64,000 nucleotides of DNA from Lachnospiraceae bacterium (lineage in GTDB: Bacteria > Bacillota > Clostridia > Lachnospirales > Lachnospiraceae), in assembly GCA_015056765.1 (NCBI GenBank), contig SVFQ01000004.1, forward strand, positions 1-64,000, given 5' to 3'. The notes below the pieces were generated by a model. The model saw only the letters and a list, made by a program, of their open reading frames with translations. It ran no database searches and was not told where the DNA came from. Positions within the stretch are counted from its first letter, which is position 1. Every line of letters begins with the position of its first letter. Of the stretch, positions 16,729 through 25,697 are shown in pieces. The position numbers and the translations under genes were made by a program.

Positions 16729-17739
16729 TTAGAATTTACCAGCTGTAGCTGCTTCTTCTACGGATACTGCTACTGCAACAGTAGCACCAACCATTGGGTT
16801 GTTACCCATACCGATTAAGCCCATCATTTCTACGTGAGCAGGTACGGAAGAAGAACCAGCGAACTGAGCGTCAGAGTGCATACGACCTAAGGTATCTGTG
16901 AAACCATAGGAAGCAGGACCTGCAGCCATGTTATCTGGATGAAGGGTACGACCTGTACCACCACCGGAAGCTACGGAGAAGTATTTCTTACCAGCTTCTA
17001 CTCTTTCTTTCTTGTAAGTACCTGCAACTGGGTGCTGGAATCTGGTAGGATTTGTAGAGTTACCTGTAATGGAAACTTCTACATTTTCTTTCCACATGAT
17101 TGCAACGCCTTCTGGTACAGAGTTTGCACCATAGCAGTTAACTTTAGAACGAAGTCCTGTAGAGTAAGCAACTCTTTCAACTTCTTTTACAGTATTTGTA
17201 TATGGATCATATTCTGTCTCTACGAAAGTAAATCCGTTGATACGAGAAATGATTTTAGCAGCATCTTTGCCAAGACCGTTCAGAATAACACGAAGTGGTT
17301 TCTGACGAACTTTGTTTGCTTTCTCTGCGATACCGATAGCACCTTCAGCAGCTGCGAAGGATTCGTGACCTGCTAAGAAACAGAAGCAGTCAGTATCTTC
17401 TTCCAGAAGCATCTTGCCCAGGTTACCATGGCCCAGACCAACTTTACGAGTATCTGCTACGGAACCAGGAATACAGAAAGCCTGTAGACCTTCACCGATT
17501 GCTGCAGCAGCTTCAGAAGCTTTACGGCAACCTTTTTTGATTGCGATAGCTGCACCTACGGTGTAAGCCCAGCATGCATTTTCAAAGCAGATTGGCTGAA
17601 TGCTCTTTACCAGATTGTATACGTCAAGTCCGGCATCTTTTGTAATTTTCTCGGCTTCTTCGATAGAAGAAATGCCATAAGTATTTAATACAGAATTGAT
17701 TTTGTCAATTCGTCTTTCGTATGATTCAAATAAAGCCAT
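16729..17739 (-). CDS. GGGtGRT protein of unknown function
   Basis: A 336-aa protein of the family named after its motif, seen here as ASGGGTGRTLHPDN. It is rich in glycine- and alanine-containing loops (FAGSSSVPAHVEMMGLIGMGNNPMVG is typical of the C-terminus). It has no signal peptide or membrane segment. The ATG at 17739 (MALFES) has AGGAGG 7 nt ahead and is preferred over an in-frame upstream start at 17763. It lies 20 bp after the NifU-like scaffold gene and the two end at a strong terminator, so they form an operon. The pairing is common in Clostridia, but the biochemical role is, to my knowledge, undescribed. A metal- or Fe-S-linked role is inference from the partner. Confidence 0.88.
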   Translation of the reverse strand: MALFESYERRIDKINSVLNTYGISSIEEAEKITKDAGLDVYNLVKSIQPICFENACWAYTVGAAIAIKKGCRKASEAAAAIGEGLQAFCIPGSVADTRKVGLGHGNLGKMLLEEDTDCFCFLAGHESFAAAEGAIGIAEKANKVRQKPLRVILNGLGKDAAKIISRINGFTFVETEYDPYTNTVKEVERVAYSTGLRSKVNCYGANSVPEGVAIMWKENVEVSITGNSTNPTRFQHPVAGTYKKERVEAGKKYFSVASGGGTGRTLHPDNMAAGPASYGFTDTLGRMHSDAQFAGSSSVPAHVEMMGLIGMGNNPMVGATVAVAVSVEEAATAGKF

Positions 17740-17759
17740 GTCTTCTCCTCCTATCTCAA

Positions 17760-18452
17760 TCACTCTTTACGAGGGTCAATGAATCTAACTGCGTCATCTA
17801 CACGGCCATACTGACCTTTGGATTTCTCATAAGCAGTTGTAGGATCATCGCCTTTTTTGATGAAGTCTGTCATCTTACCGAAGTTTACAAACTTGTAACC
17901 GATGATCTGATCATCTTTGTCAAGAGCAAGCTCAGTAACATAACCTTCAGCCATTTCAAGATAACGAGGACCTTTTTTCAGAGTACCATACATAGTACCA
18001 ACCTGGCTTCTAAGTCCTTTACCTAAATCTTCCAGACCAGCGCCTACTGGCAGACCTTCTTCAGAGAAAGCACTCTGAGTACGTCCGTAAACGATCTGTA
18101 AGAATAATTCTCTCATTGCAGTATTGATAGCATCGCAAACAAGGTCAGTATTCAATGCTTCCATAACAGTAAGACCTGGTAAAATCTCAGCTGCCATAGC
18201 TGCAGAGTGAGTCATACCGGAGCATCCGATAGTCTCAACCAATGCTTCCTGGATGATACCTTCTTTAACATTAAGGGAAAGCTTACAAGCACCCTGCTGT
18301 GGAGCACACCAGCCTACACCGTGTGTAAAACCGGAAATATCTTCCACTTTTTTAGCCTGAATCCATTTTGCTTCTTCAGGAATTGGTGCACAGCCATGAT
18401 GAACACCCTGCGCAACAGTACACATTTCTTCAACTTCTTTTGAATAAATCAT
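17760..18452 (-). CDS. NifU-like iron-sulfur scaffold protein
   Basis: A 230-aa protein annotated by family as an Fe-S cluster assembly scaffold. It has Cys at MCTVAQ, HHGCAP, GWCAPQQGAC and VETIGCSGMTHSAAM; the last resembles the NifU/IscU Cys-containing GCGxS region. It is longer than IscU (about 130 aa) and has a C-terminal extension. AAGGAG lies 7 nt before ATG 18452, and a candidate promoter with a perfect -10 TATAAT is about 80 bp upstream. It is first in the operon with the GGGtGRT gene, which supports a shared function. Whether it really builds clusters is not shown by sequence. Confidence 0.8.
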   Translation of the reverse strand: MIYSKEVEEMCTVAQGVHHGCAPIPEEAKWIQAKKVEDISGFTHGVGWCAPQQGACKLSLNVKEGIIQEALVETIGCSGMTHSAAMAAEILPGLTVMEALNTDLVCDAINTAMRELFLQIVYGRTQSAFSEEGLPVGAGLEDLGKGLRSQVGTMYGTLKKGPRYLEMAEGYVTELALDKDDQIIGYKFVNFGKMTDFIKKGDDPTTAYEKSKGQYGRVDDAVRFIDPRKE

Positions 18453-18488
18453 GTGAAAACTCCTTCCATTATTTCATTCTATTTTGAT

Positions 18489-18541
18489 AATGGGGCATAA
18501 ATGTCCCATTAACTGCGCTATTTTTATTTTCTCACATTATA
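18489..18541 (-). promoter_or_regulatory. Promoter and inverted repeat before the scaffold/GGGtGRT operon
   Basis: The minus strand carries TATAAT (18541-18536) with only a T-rich, weak -35. Between it and the start codon is the imperfect inverted repeat AATGGGACAT/TGCCCCATT (18510-18489), which might be an operator or a leader hairpin. Confidence 0.4.
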
Positions 18542-18566
18542 AAAGAAAAATCTAGAAAAAATTGCC

Positions 18567-19238
18567 CTACTTAGTTACTTTTTTCACAATATTTCCATCT
18601 TTTTTCCAGATGGAATTTGCAGGCACGACGCCGCGAACACAGCTTGTTGGGTAAATATTGGATTCCGGACATACGACTGTACCTGGATTTAATACGGAAT
18701 TGCAGCCCACTTCCACGTGGTCTCCCAGCATGGCGCCGAACTTTTTACGGCCTGTTTCCATCTGTCCTTCCTCGCCTTTTACCACCACAAGGGTCTTATC
18801 ACTTTTCACATTGGATGTGATAGATCCGGCTCCCATATGAGAATAAACACCTAGAATACTGTCACCTACGTAGTTATAATGAGGCACTTGTACGTGTCCT
18901 AATAAAATCACATTTTTCAGTTCCGTAGAGTTACCAACGACGCAATGATCTCCAACCAAAGCATTACCTCTGATAAAAGCGCAGTGTCTTACTTCTGTTT
19001 CTTCACCAATGATACATGGCGCGCCCAAAAAAGCAGTAGGCGCTACAGTAGCACTTTTTGCCACCCATACATGTTCAGACACTTCCTCATAACGATCTTT
19101 TGGAAGTCTGGCTCCTAATTCTAAAATGAAATCCTTAATACCATCCAATGCTTCCCAGGGATATGTGAATTTCTGCAAGTACTCCTCTGCCATAGTTCCT
19201 TCTAAATGATATAAGTTCTGAATTTTACAAGATTCCAT
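18567..19238 (-). CDS. Left-handed beta-helix sugar-nucleotide-type protein
   Basis: A 223-aa protein with hexapeptide repeats over about residues 60-215 (VWVAKSATVAPTAFLGAPCIIGEE, ALVGDHCVVGNSTELKNV, GDHVEVGCNSVLNPGTVV). This matches the GlmU C-terminal acyltransferase fold, and relatives are often annotated UDP-N-acetylglucosamine pyrophosphorylase although the nucleotidyltransferase half is absent. It would likely act as a trimeric acetyl- or acyltransferase. AAGG precedes ATG 19238. It is 22 bp downstream of topB. The substrate is unknown. Confidence 0.8.
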   Translation of the reverse strand: MESCKIQNLYHLEGTMAEEYLQKFTYPWEALDGIKDFILELGARLPKDRYEEVSEHVWVAKSATVAPTAFLGAPCIIGEETEVRHCAFIRGNALVGDHCVVGNSTELKNVILLGHVQVPHYNYVGDSILGVYSHMGAGSITSNVKSDKTLVVVKGEEGQMETGRKKFGAMLGDHVEVGCNSVLNPGTVVCPESNIYPTSCVRGVVPANSIWKKDGNIVKKVTK

Positions 19239-19260
19239 AGGGATACCTTCTTTCTATTCC

Positions 19261-21288
19261 TTATTTTGCTTTTTCCTTTTTATAAAAAGGTGCAAATTCA
19301 TTAAACAAACGATATAGTCCATTTTGATTACGAACTGTTTTGATAGCTTCCGTCCTTCTTCTAACGAAATCATCCAGTTTTATCATGTACTCATCTTTAG
19401 AGATTTCTCCCTCAGCCACCATAGTAAGCCCCTTTTCCCAGCTGGCCGTCAGTTTTGGTTCTAAAAGCGGCTTAATGGACGCATTCACCACTTCGTAGAT
19501 GATTTCACCTAGGAATGTAGGCGTGATTATCTGGGTTTTCTTATTCAACGCTAGATATTCATTATTCACCAGCTTTTTTAGAATTTCCGCTCTTGTTGCA
19601 GAGGTACCGATTCCGGAGCCTTTTATCTGACTTCTTAATTCTTCATCTTCAATCAGCTGTCCGGCATTTTCCATGGCAAGAATCATACTACCGGAATTGT
19701 ATCTCTTAGGTGGAGAAGTCTCTCCATCCTTGATGGTAAATTTAGGATCTCCTAGAATTAAGGTATCTCCCTTCTTCAAGCCGGCAAGCATGGTTAGGAG
19801 TGCATCGTCGCAACTTTCTTCCTCACCGGCTGTTTCTTCAGTTTCTTCTTTGCCGGTTTCAGCTTTCTTTTTAAAGGTATAATCAAGTGCTGCAAGGTAT
19901 CCTTCTTCTTTTAGGACTTTGAAATTACTGGTGAATTCTTCTTGTTCCAGCACACCTACCAAAGATACCTTTTGATACACCGCAGCTGGCATAAAAATGC
20001 TTAAAAATCTACGGGCGATTAATTCATATACCTGTGCTGCAGGAGCTTTTAAGCCATTTAGGTTACCCAGCCCCTGCCCCGTAGGAATAATGGCATAGTG
20101 ATCTGTAATCATCTTATCATTGGTATATTTGGTTTTCGCGATGCTCTTGTAGGCATCACCCGTCAGAATAGTCTTCGCCAACTCCCCACAAACCGGATAG
20201 CCCGTCAATCCCTGAATGTTCTTACCAATTTCCTTTGCCACTGCAGTAGATAATACTCTAGCATCAGTACGTGGATAAGTACAAAGTTTCTTTTCGTAGA
20301 GTTCCTGAATCACTGCTAGCGTTTGATCCGGGCTGATTTTAAAGAACTTGGAACAATCATTTTGCAGTTCTGCTAAGTTGTACAGCAACGGTGCATTCTT
20401 CGTTTCCTTTTTCCGTTCTATTTCTTTCACGGTAAAAGGTTCCTGCGAATTAGTCAAAGAAGCCACGAAATTTTCTGCTTCTTCCTTCTCTAAAAAACCA
20501 TTTTCTTTGTACAGTTTAGGAGATAAATAATAACGGGATTTCTCCTGCACGCGCCACTCACCATCAAAGGATTCATTTCCCATTTGGATACTTGCAAGCA
20601 CACGATAAAAAGGTGTCTTTACAAAAGACCTGATTTCTCTTTCCCTATTTACAACCATTCCCAAGACGCAGGTCATAACACGGCCTACAGACACGACGCA
20701 TTTGTCAGTATTTAAATAGCTTTTCACAGAATAACTGTACTTTAAGGTAAGGGCCCTGGAAAAATTAATTCCCATCAGATAGTCTTCTTTTGCCCGAAGG
20801 AAAGCTGCATCACTAAGATTGTCGTATTCACTCTCATCTTTTGCTTCCTTAATGCCGCGCAAAATCTCTTCTTCTGTCTGGGAATCAATCCATACACGTT
20901 TCCGTTGTTTGCCTTGCACGCCGGCTTGCATTTCTACAAGACGGTAGATGTATTCACCTTCTCGTCCGGAGTCGGTGCACACATAAATACATCCCACATC
21001 CTCTCTGTTTAGCAAAGAGGACACAATCTGAAACTGTTTTTTCACACCGGGAATTACATCATATTTGTATTCCTCCGGTATAAATGGGATTGTATCCAAG
21101 GACCATTTCTTATATTTTTCATCATACGCATCCGGGTAGCACATTGTCACAAGATGACCGACGCACCAAGTCACAATTGCATCCTCGGATTCGAGATACC
21201 CATCTTTTCTGGATGCATTGATTTTCAGTGCTTTGGCAAATTCTTGAGCCACAGATGGTTTCTCGGCAATAAACAAGTTTTTCATCAT
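19261..21288 (-). CDS. topB: DNA topoisomerase III
   Basis: A 675-aa type IA topoisomerase that relaxes and decatenates DNA by single-strand passage. TOPRIM domain (about 1-140): LFIAEKPSVAQEF and CTDSGREGEYIYRLVE. Central domains carry the active-site tyrosine in LCTYPRTDARVLS (near residue 338). IGTSATRAEIL and the conserved C-terminal core follow. There are no zinc-finger domains. The start lies 7 nt after the stop of the upstream ATPase gene and has no clear Shine-Dalgarno, so its translation probably depends on coupling. The start could be the ATG at 21288 or 21285. Confidence 0.97.
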   Translation of the reverse strand: MMKNLFIAEKPSVAQEFAKALKINASRKDGYLESEDAIVTWCVGHLVTMCYPDAYDEKYKKWSLDTIPFIPEEYKYDVIPGVKKQFQIVSSLLNREDVGCIYVCTDSGREGEYIYRLVEMQAGVQGKQRKRVWIDSQTEEEILRGIKEAKDESEYDNLSDAAFLRAKEDYLMGINFSRALTLKYSYSVKSYLNTDKCVVSVGRVMTCVLGMVVNREREIRSFVKTPFYRVLASIQMGNESFDGEWRVQEKSRYYLSPKLYKENGFLEKEEAENFVASLTNSQEPFTVKEIERKKETKNAPLLYNLAELQNDCSKFFKISPDQTLAVIQELYEKKLCTYPRTDARVLSTAVAKEIGKNIQGLTGYPVCGELAKTILTGDAYKSIAKTKYTNDKMITDHYAIIPTGQGLGNLNGLKAPAAQVYELIARRFLSIFMPAAVYQKVSLVGVLEQEEFTSNFKVLKEEGYLAALDYTFKKKAETGKEETEETAGEEESCDDALLTMLAGLKKGDTLILGDPKFTIKDGETSPPKRYNSGSMILAMENAGQLIEDEELRSQIKGSGIGTSATRAEILKKLVNNEYLALNKKTQIITPTFLGEIIYEVVNASIKPLLEPKLTASWEKGLTMVAEGEISKDEYMIKLDDFVRRRTEAIKTVRNQNGLYRLFNEFAPFYKKEKAK

Positions 21289-21295
21289 ATACTAC

Positions 21296-22666
21296 TTAAT
21301 CAAGCAAGGACAGTTCCGGAAGAGTTACAAAATGTATCTCACCATCAAATTCTACTTCCCTGCATTCTTTCTCTATGCTTCCGGCAGAAAACAGCCAGAG
21401 TTCCTGTAAGAAAACTTTCGCTTCCTTCGCTGCATATAAGACCCATTCCACATCATTTTTATCCACGGTGGCCTTATCAAAATTGCAGAATCCGCCAATG
21501 GCGTTTTCTTCCTCGTCCTGAATAAGGACATGAAGGCTGGCATTTTTTCCAACCCATTCTCCCACTTCCCCATTACTAAGAGATAGCTTGCCAAGTTTCA
21601 TTTGCTTAGCAAGGTAATCCCTGCAAATCAAAGCAAAAGTCTCTCCTGCGTAAGCATTCAGGTATGGTCCGATATACTGCTGATAGAAAGTATCTGCATC
21701 CATAAGACGTAACATACTCTCATTTGGGAACAGAAAGGTATACACAAAACGAATCAGTGGATCCGAAATACGGTAGATGCCTTTCTGCACCTGCTCTCTG
21801 CCTCTGGTATCTACGGAAAATACCTTCTCAATTACCTGCATCTGCATTAAGTTCTTTAAATAAACGCTAATTTTAGCCCTGGAAAATTCCGTTTGCAGGT
21901 AAATATCATTGAGCTTATAGGCACCACAGGCGATGGTGGTTAGAATCGTCTGATATACATTCAATTCCCTTAAATCATCTCGTAGCTGACTGATGGCAGC
22001 AAGTGCCAAAGGAGCCTGCTTATCTAAGAAGCATCTGGTTAAGTTTTCTTGCATGGATAAAGCAGGATCCAGTGCTTTCCATCTGCCCGGGATACCTCCT
22101 AAAATGCTATAGAGCAATACTCTATCTTTTGCACCAAAGCCTGGAAAAGCATCCGCAATTTGCCAATAATCCAGTGGATTTACTTTCAGCATGCCGGATA
22201 ATAAATAGGCAGCGCCCTTCTTGCGAAGTTCCCTTGCCATAGCATTCTCTACCCAGTTGACAGAAGAACTCATGCAGATTAAATACAGTTTCTTTTCTTT
22301 GGAAAAAGTAGCCGCAAAAGCAGACAGCTCTTCTAAAAAGGTACCATCTAATTTTAATAAATATTGAAACTCGTCTAATACGACGATGGAGTATTCCTTT
22401 GAAATATCATTTAAAATCTCGGTCCAAGTCGGAAACTTGGAAGCGGATAAAGATATGCCTCTTGTCCGTTCTCGATTAAGCTGAAATCGCTGTTCACGAT
22501 CCACGCAATCACGGCAAGAGTAATAAAAGACTTTTTTACCACGAATAAACTCTTGTACCAGAGTCATTTTTCCAACGCCCTTTGCCCCGTAAACAACGGA
22601 CATATGTGCGCCGCTTTTCAGTTCTCTTTGCTGTAAAAACTGATATTCTAGCTCTCTCCCAATCAT
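21296..22666 (-). CDS. Archaeal-type AAA ATPase with DUF234-like C-terminus
   Basis: A 456-aa P-loop ATPase. Walker A is VVYGAKGVGKMTLV (near residue 25) and Walker B is SIVVLDEFQYLL. A winged-helix region (about 240-310) and a nuclease-like or DUF234-like C-terminal domain follow. ATG 22666 (MIGRE) has GGGGAG 4 nt ahead. The longer reading frame from 22696 would run into the inverted repeat 22694-22731 and is rejected. It is directly followed by topB. Proteins of this family are widespread in archaea and Clostridia with mostly unknown roles; a DNA- or toxin-related role is a guess. Confidence 0.85.
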   Translation of the reverse strand: MIGRELEYQFLQQRELKSGAHMSVVYGAKGVGKMTLVQEFIRGKKVFYYSCRDCVDREQRFQLNRERTRGISLSASKFPTWTEILNDISKEYSIVVLDEFQYLLKLDGTFLEELSAFAATFSKEKKLYLICMSSSVNWVENAMARELRKKGAAYLLSGMLKVNPLDYWQIADAFPGFGAKDRVLLYSILGGIPGRWKALDPALSMQENLTRCFLDKQAPLALAAISQLRDDLRELNVYQTILTTIACGAYKLNDIYLQTEFSRAKISVYLKNLMQMQVIEKVFSVDTRGREQVQKGIYRISDPLIRFVYTFLFPNESMLRLMDADTFYQQYIGPYLNAYAGETFALICRDYLAKQMKLGKLSLSNGEVGEWVGKNASLHVLIQDEEENAIGGFCNFDKATVDKNDVEWVLYAAKEAKVFLQELWLFSAGSIEKECREVEFDGEIHFVTLPELSLLD

Positions 22667-22693
22667 AACGCTCCCCGCAAGATTCATCTCTAA

Positions 22694-22731
22694 CAATCAA
22701 ATATGCTGCGAAACCGCAGCATATCTGATTG
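22694..22731 (-). repeat. Inverted repeat after asd
   Basis: CAATCA-ATATGCTGCG (22694-22710) pairs with CGCAGCATAT-TGATTG (22715-22731) around an AAAC loop, about 16-17 bp with one mismatch. The hairpin is strong, but no long T tract follows on the minus strand. It may end asd transcription or mark an mRNA end. Confidence 0.55.
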
Positions 22732-22741
22732 TAGTTACCCT

Positions 22742-23827
22742 TTACTTTTTTGTAATGTATCCTTTTGCTTTCAGCATCTCTGCACACAATACTGCACCGC
22801 CTGCTGCGCCACGTAATGTGTTATGAGATAAACCAACAAATTTCCAATCGTACACGGTATCCTCACGAAGTCTACCAACGCTGATACCCATACCATTTTC
22901 ATAATCCACATCCAGTGCAACCTGTGGTCTGTTGTCTTCTTCCATATAACGGATAAACTGCTTTGGTGCACTTGGAAGATTGAGTTTCTGTGGTTCCCCG
23001 GAGAACTCAACCAGTTTCTGAATCAACTGTTCTTTGGTAGGTTTTTTGCGGAACTTCACAAAGACAGCTGCTGTATGTCCGTTCAGTACAGGAACTCTGA
23101 TACACTGACATGTGATAACAGGTTCTGTTGCAGGAACAATCTCATCGCCTTCAATATGTCCCCAAATACGAAGAGGTTCTTTTTCACTCTTTTCTTCTTC
23201 GCCACCGATGAAAGGAATGATATTGCCTTCCATTTCCGGCCAATCTTTGAAAGTCTTACCTGCTCCGGAAATAGCCTGATAGGTTGTAGCTACTACTTCA
23301 TATGGCTCAAATTCTTTCCAAGCAGTTAAAACCGGGGCATAACTCTGAATGGAACAGTTCGGTTTTACTGCTACAAAGCCTCTAGTTGTACCAAGTCTCT
23401 TTTTCTGTGCTTCAATAATTTCAAAATGTTGAGGATTGATTTCCGGTACAACCATAGGAACATCTTTTGTCCATCTATGTGCGCTATTATTACTTACAAC
23501 CGGAGTCTCTGTTTTCGCATAGTCTTCTTCGATTTTCTTGATTTCTTCTTTGGTCATATCCACTGCGGAAAATACGAAATCAACCTGAGAAGCTACTTTT
23601 TCCACCTCATTTACATCACAAACAACGATATTCTTTACGCTTTCCGGAATAGGAGTTGTCATTTTCCAACGACCCTCTACCGCTTTTTCGTAGGTCTGTC
23701 CGGCAGATCTGGGACTAGCTGCAATCACAACTACCTCAAACCAAGGATGGTTTTCTAACAGAGAAATAAATCTCTGACCTACCATACCGGTACCACCAAG
23801 AATACCCACTCTTAACTTTTCACTCAT
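22742..23827 (-). CDS. asd: Aspartate-semialdehyde dehydrogenase, archaeal/fungal type
   Basis: A 361-aa NADP-dependent enzyme that reduces aspartyl phosphate to aspartate semialdehyde for lysine, threonine, methionine and diaminopimelate. It has the NADP loop GGTGMVGQRF, the catalytic cysteine in VKPNCSIQSYAP, and conserved SNNSAHRW and SVGRLRED. Its length and motif order match the archaeal/fungal branch rather than the common bacterial type. AGGAGA lies 7 nt before the ATG. It lies 32 bp after argH on the same strand. Supplying homoserine precursor, it connects to the methionine genes in the window. Confidence 0.95.
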   Translation of the reverse strand: MSEKLRVGILGGTGMVGQRFISLLENHPWFEVVVIAASPRSAGQTYEKAVEGRWKMTTPIPESVKNIVVCDVNEVEKVASQVDFVFSAVDMTKEEIKKIEEDYAKTETPVVSNNSAHRWTKDVPMVVPEINPQHFEIIEAQKKRLGTTRGFVAVKPNCSIQSYAPVLTAWKEFEPYEVVATTYQAISGAGKTFKDWPEMEGNIIPFIGGEEEKSEKEPLRIWGHIEGDEIVPATEPVITCQCIRVPVLNGHTAAVFVKFRKKPTKEQLIQKLVEFSGEPQKLNLPSAPKQFIRYMEEDNRPQVALDVDYENGMGISVGRLREDTVYDWKFVGLSHNTLRGAAGGAVLCAEMLKAKGYITKK

Positions 23828-23859
23828 AACTTGTCTCCTCTCTACTTGTTCTCCTCATT

Positions 23860-25254
23860 TTATAGAAAAAGCGCCGGATGTTTTTCCAACTCTTTTTTCT
23901 CAAAAGCAATGGCATCTAAAAGCCTCTCTTTGGAAGGGCCGCCTTTGGTAAGACGTTTTTCCACACAGGTTTCCAGGGAAATCGCCTCATAAATATCCTG
24001 CTCAAAAGCAGGTGAAAACTCTTTTAATTTATCCAATGAAACATCTTCAATAGAACAATTCTCACCGATACAATACAACACAAGCTGTCCTATGATACCA
24101 TGAGCATCGCGGAAAGGAATCCCTTTCAGCACCAAATAATCCGCAGCATCTGTCGCATTGGTAAAACCCATCATGGCACTTTTTGCCATCACGTCTTTTC
24201 TAAACTTCATGGTATCAACCATGCCGGTAAATACCACCAAGCAGTTCTGAACCTGATCATAAGCATCGAAAGCCATTTCTTTGTCTTCTTGCATGTCTTT
24301 ATTGTAAGCAAGCGGAAGGGCCTTCATAGTGGTAAGCAGACTCACTAGAGCGCCATATACACGCCCTGTTTTTCCTCGAACAAGCTCTGCAATGTCAGGA
24401 TTTTTCTTTTGCGGCATGATAGAAGATCCGGTAGAAAAAGCATCATCGATTTCCACAAAACGATACTCATTGGAATTCCAAATGATGATTTCTTCACAGA
24501 ATCTAGATAAATGCATCATGATGATGGACAATGCACTTAAAAACTCAATCACATAGTCTCTATCTGATACAGAGTCCATGGAATTTACGGTACTTCCATC
24601 AAAATCAAGAAGGCTAGCCACATAATCTCTATCCAGGGGATACGTAGTACCAGCAAGGGCGCCTGCTCCTAAAGGACAATAGTTCATACGACTTAAAATA
24701 TCCTGCAATCTGGACCTGTCTCTTCGGAACATTTCTACATAAGCTCCAAAGTGATGAGCAAGGCTCACGGGCTGAGCCTTTTGCAGATGAGTAAATCCAG
24801 GCATATACGTATCCAAATTTTCTTCCATAATTCGAAGCAAAACCTGCATGAGATTTACAAGTAACGCATCTGTAGATAAAATTTGTTTTCTGGTGTAAAG
24901 ACGCATATCCAGCGCAACTTGATCGTTTCTGGACCTGCCGGTATGCAGTTTTTTCCCTGAATCGCCGATTTTTTCGATTAAATTTGCTTCTACGAAGCTA
25001 TGAACATCTTCGTATTTTTCCGTCATTCTTAATAGTCCTTCTTCAACTTCTTGAAGGATTTCTTGCAAACCGTTAAGAATGGCTTTTTTCTCCTCGTTTG
25101 TAATGATTCCTTGTTTTTCCAACATGGTTGCATGAGCAATACTTCCTCTAATATCCTCATGTACCATTTTGCAGTCGAAGGAAATAGATGCATTAAACGC
25201 AAACACCTGCTCATCCGTCTGCTTGGTAAACCGTCCTCCCCAAAGCTGTGCCAT
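23860..25254 (-). CDS. argH: Argininosuccinate lyase
   Basis: A 464-aa lyase splitting argininosuccinate into arginine and fumarate. Signature segments are LHTGRSRNDQVALD, SLAHHFGAYVEM, YPLDRDYVASLL, GSSIMPQKKNPDIAEL and NKDMQEDKE. The start is ATG 25254 (MAQLWGGRF) with AGGAGG ahead; the reading frame to 25323 has no start signal. Its partner argG is not in the window. It sits between asd and an orphan Hpt gene, with gaps of 32 and 19 bp. Confidence 0.97.
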   Translation of the reverse strand: MAQLWGGRFTKQTDEQVFAFNASISFDCKMVHEDIRGSIAHATMLEKQGIITNEEKKAILNGLQEILQEVEEGLLRMTEKYEDVHSFVEANLIEKIGDSGKKLHTGRSRNDQVALDMRLYTRKQILSTDALLVNLMQVLLRIMEENLDTYMPGFTHLQKAQPVSLAHHFGAYVEMFRRDRSRLQDILSRMNYCPLGAGALAGTTYPLDRDYVASLLDFDGSTVNSMDSVSDRDYVIEFLSALSIIMMHLSRFCEEIIIWNSNEYRFVEIDDAFSTGSSIMPQKKNPDIAELVRGKTGRVYGALVSLLTTMKALPLAYNKDMQEDKEMAFDAYDQVQNCLVVFTGMVDTMKFRKDVMAKSAMMGFTNATDAADYLVLKGIPFRDAHGIIGQLVLYCIGENCSIEDVSLDKLKEFSPAFEQDIYEAISLETCVEKRLTKGGPSKERLLDAIAFEKKELEKHPALFL

Positions 25255-25273
25255 TGTTCTCCTCCTTACGATG

Positions 25274-25621
25274 TCAAGCTTTATAAATAGACATGATACG
25301 GATATATTGGTTTTCCATATCATCTACTAGTCCCGGTAATTCCTCGGTATGGTTTTCTCTGACAGCTGAAACAACCGCCGAGCAAGCTTCATACAGGTTT
25401 TGCATACCTAATGTGCCGGTAAGCCCCTTCATGGCATGTGCTTCTCGAAGGACAAAATCATAGTCTAGATTTTCCATGCCTTGTTTTACTGCTGACATAT
25501 GCTTGTCTTCTTGAAAACGTAATAAGTACTTCTCGTACAAATCATTCTGGTAATCGAACCTTTCTAAGGCATCATCCAAATCAATACCAGCATTGATCAG
25601 TTTTTCTCTGTTTTCAATCAT
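25274..25621 (-). CDS. Stand-alone Hpt phosphotransfer protein
   Basis: A 115-aa helical protein that is an Hpt domain and nothing else. The phospho-accepting histidine is His62 in LREAHAMKGLTGTLG. Hpt domains relay phosphate between a hybrid histidine kinase and a response regulator. No kinase or regulator lies in this window, so the partner must be elsewhere. It ends 19 bp before argH. Weak ribosome binding (GGGGGA) precedes ATG 25621. The single Hpt domain with conserved His makes the family assignment firm. Confidence 0.88.
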   Translation of the reverse strand: MIENREKLINAGIDLDDALERFDYQNDLYEKYLLRFQEDKHMSAVKQGMENLDYDFVLREAHAMKGLTGTLGMQNLYEACSAVVSAVRENHTEELPGLVDDMENQYIRIMSIYKA

Positions 25622-25697
25622 ACCTATCCCCCGCTTTTACAACTTGTTTGAATCAAGTTAAATCGTAACTTTATAAATGATTATACCTATTTTATGC

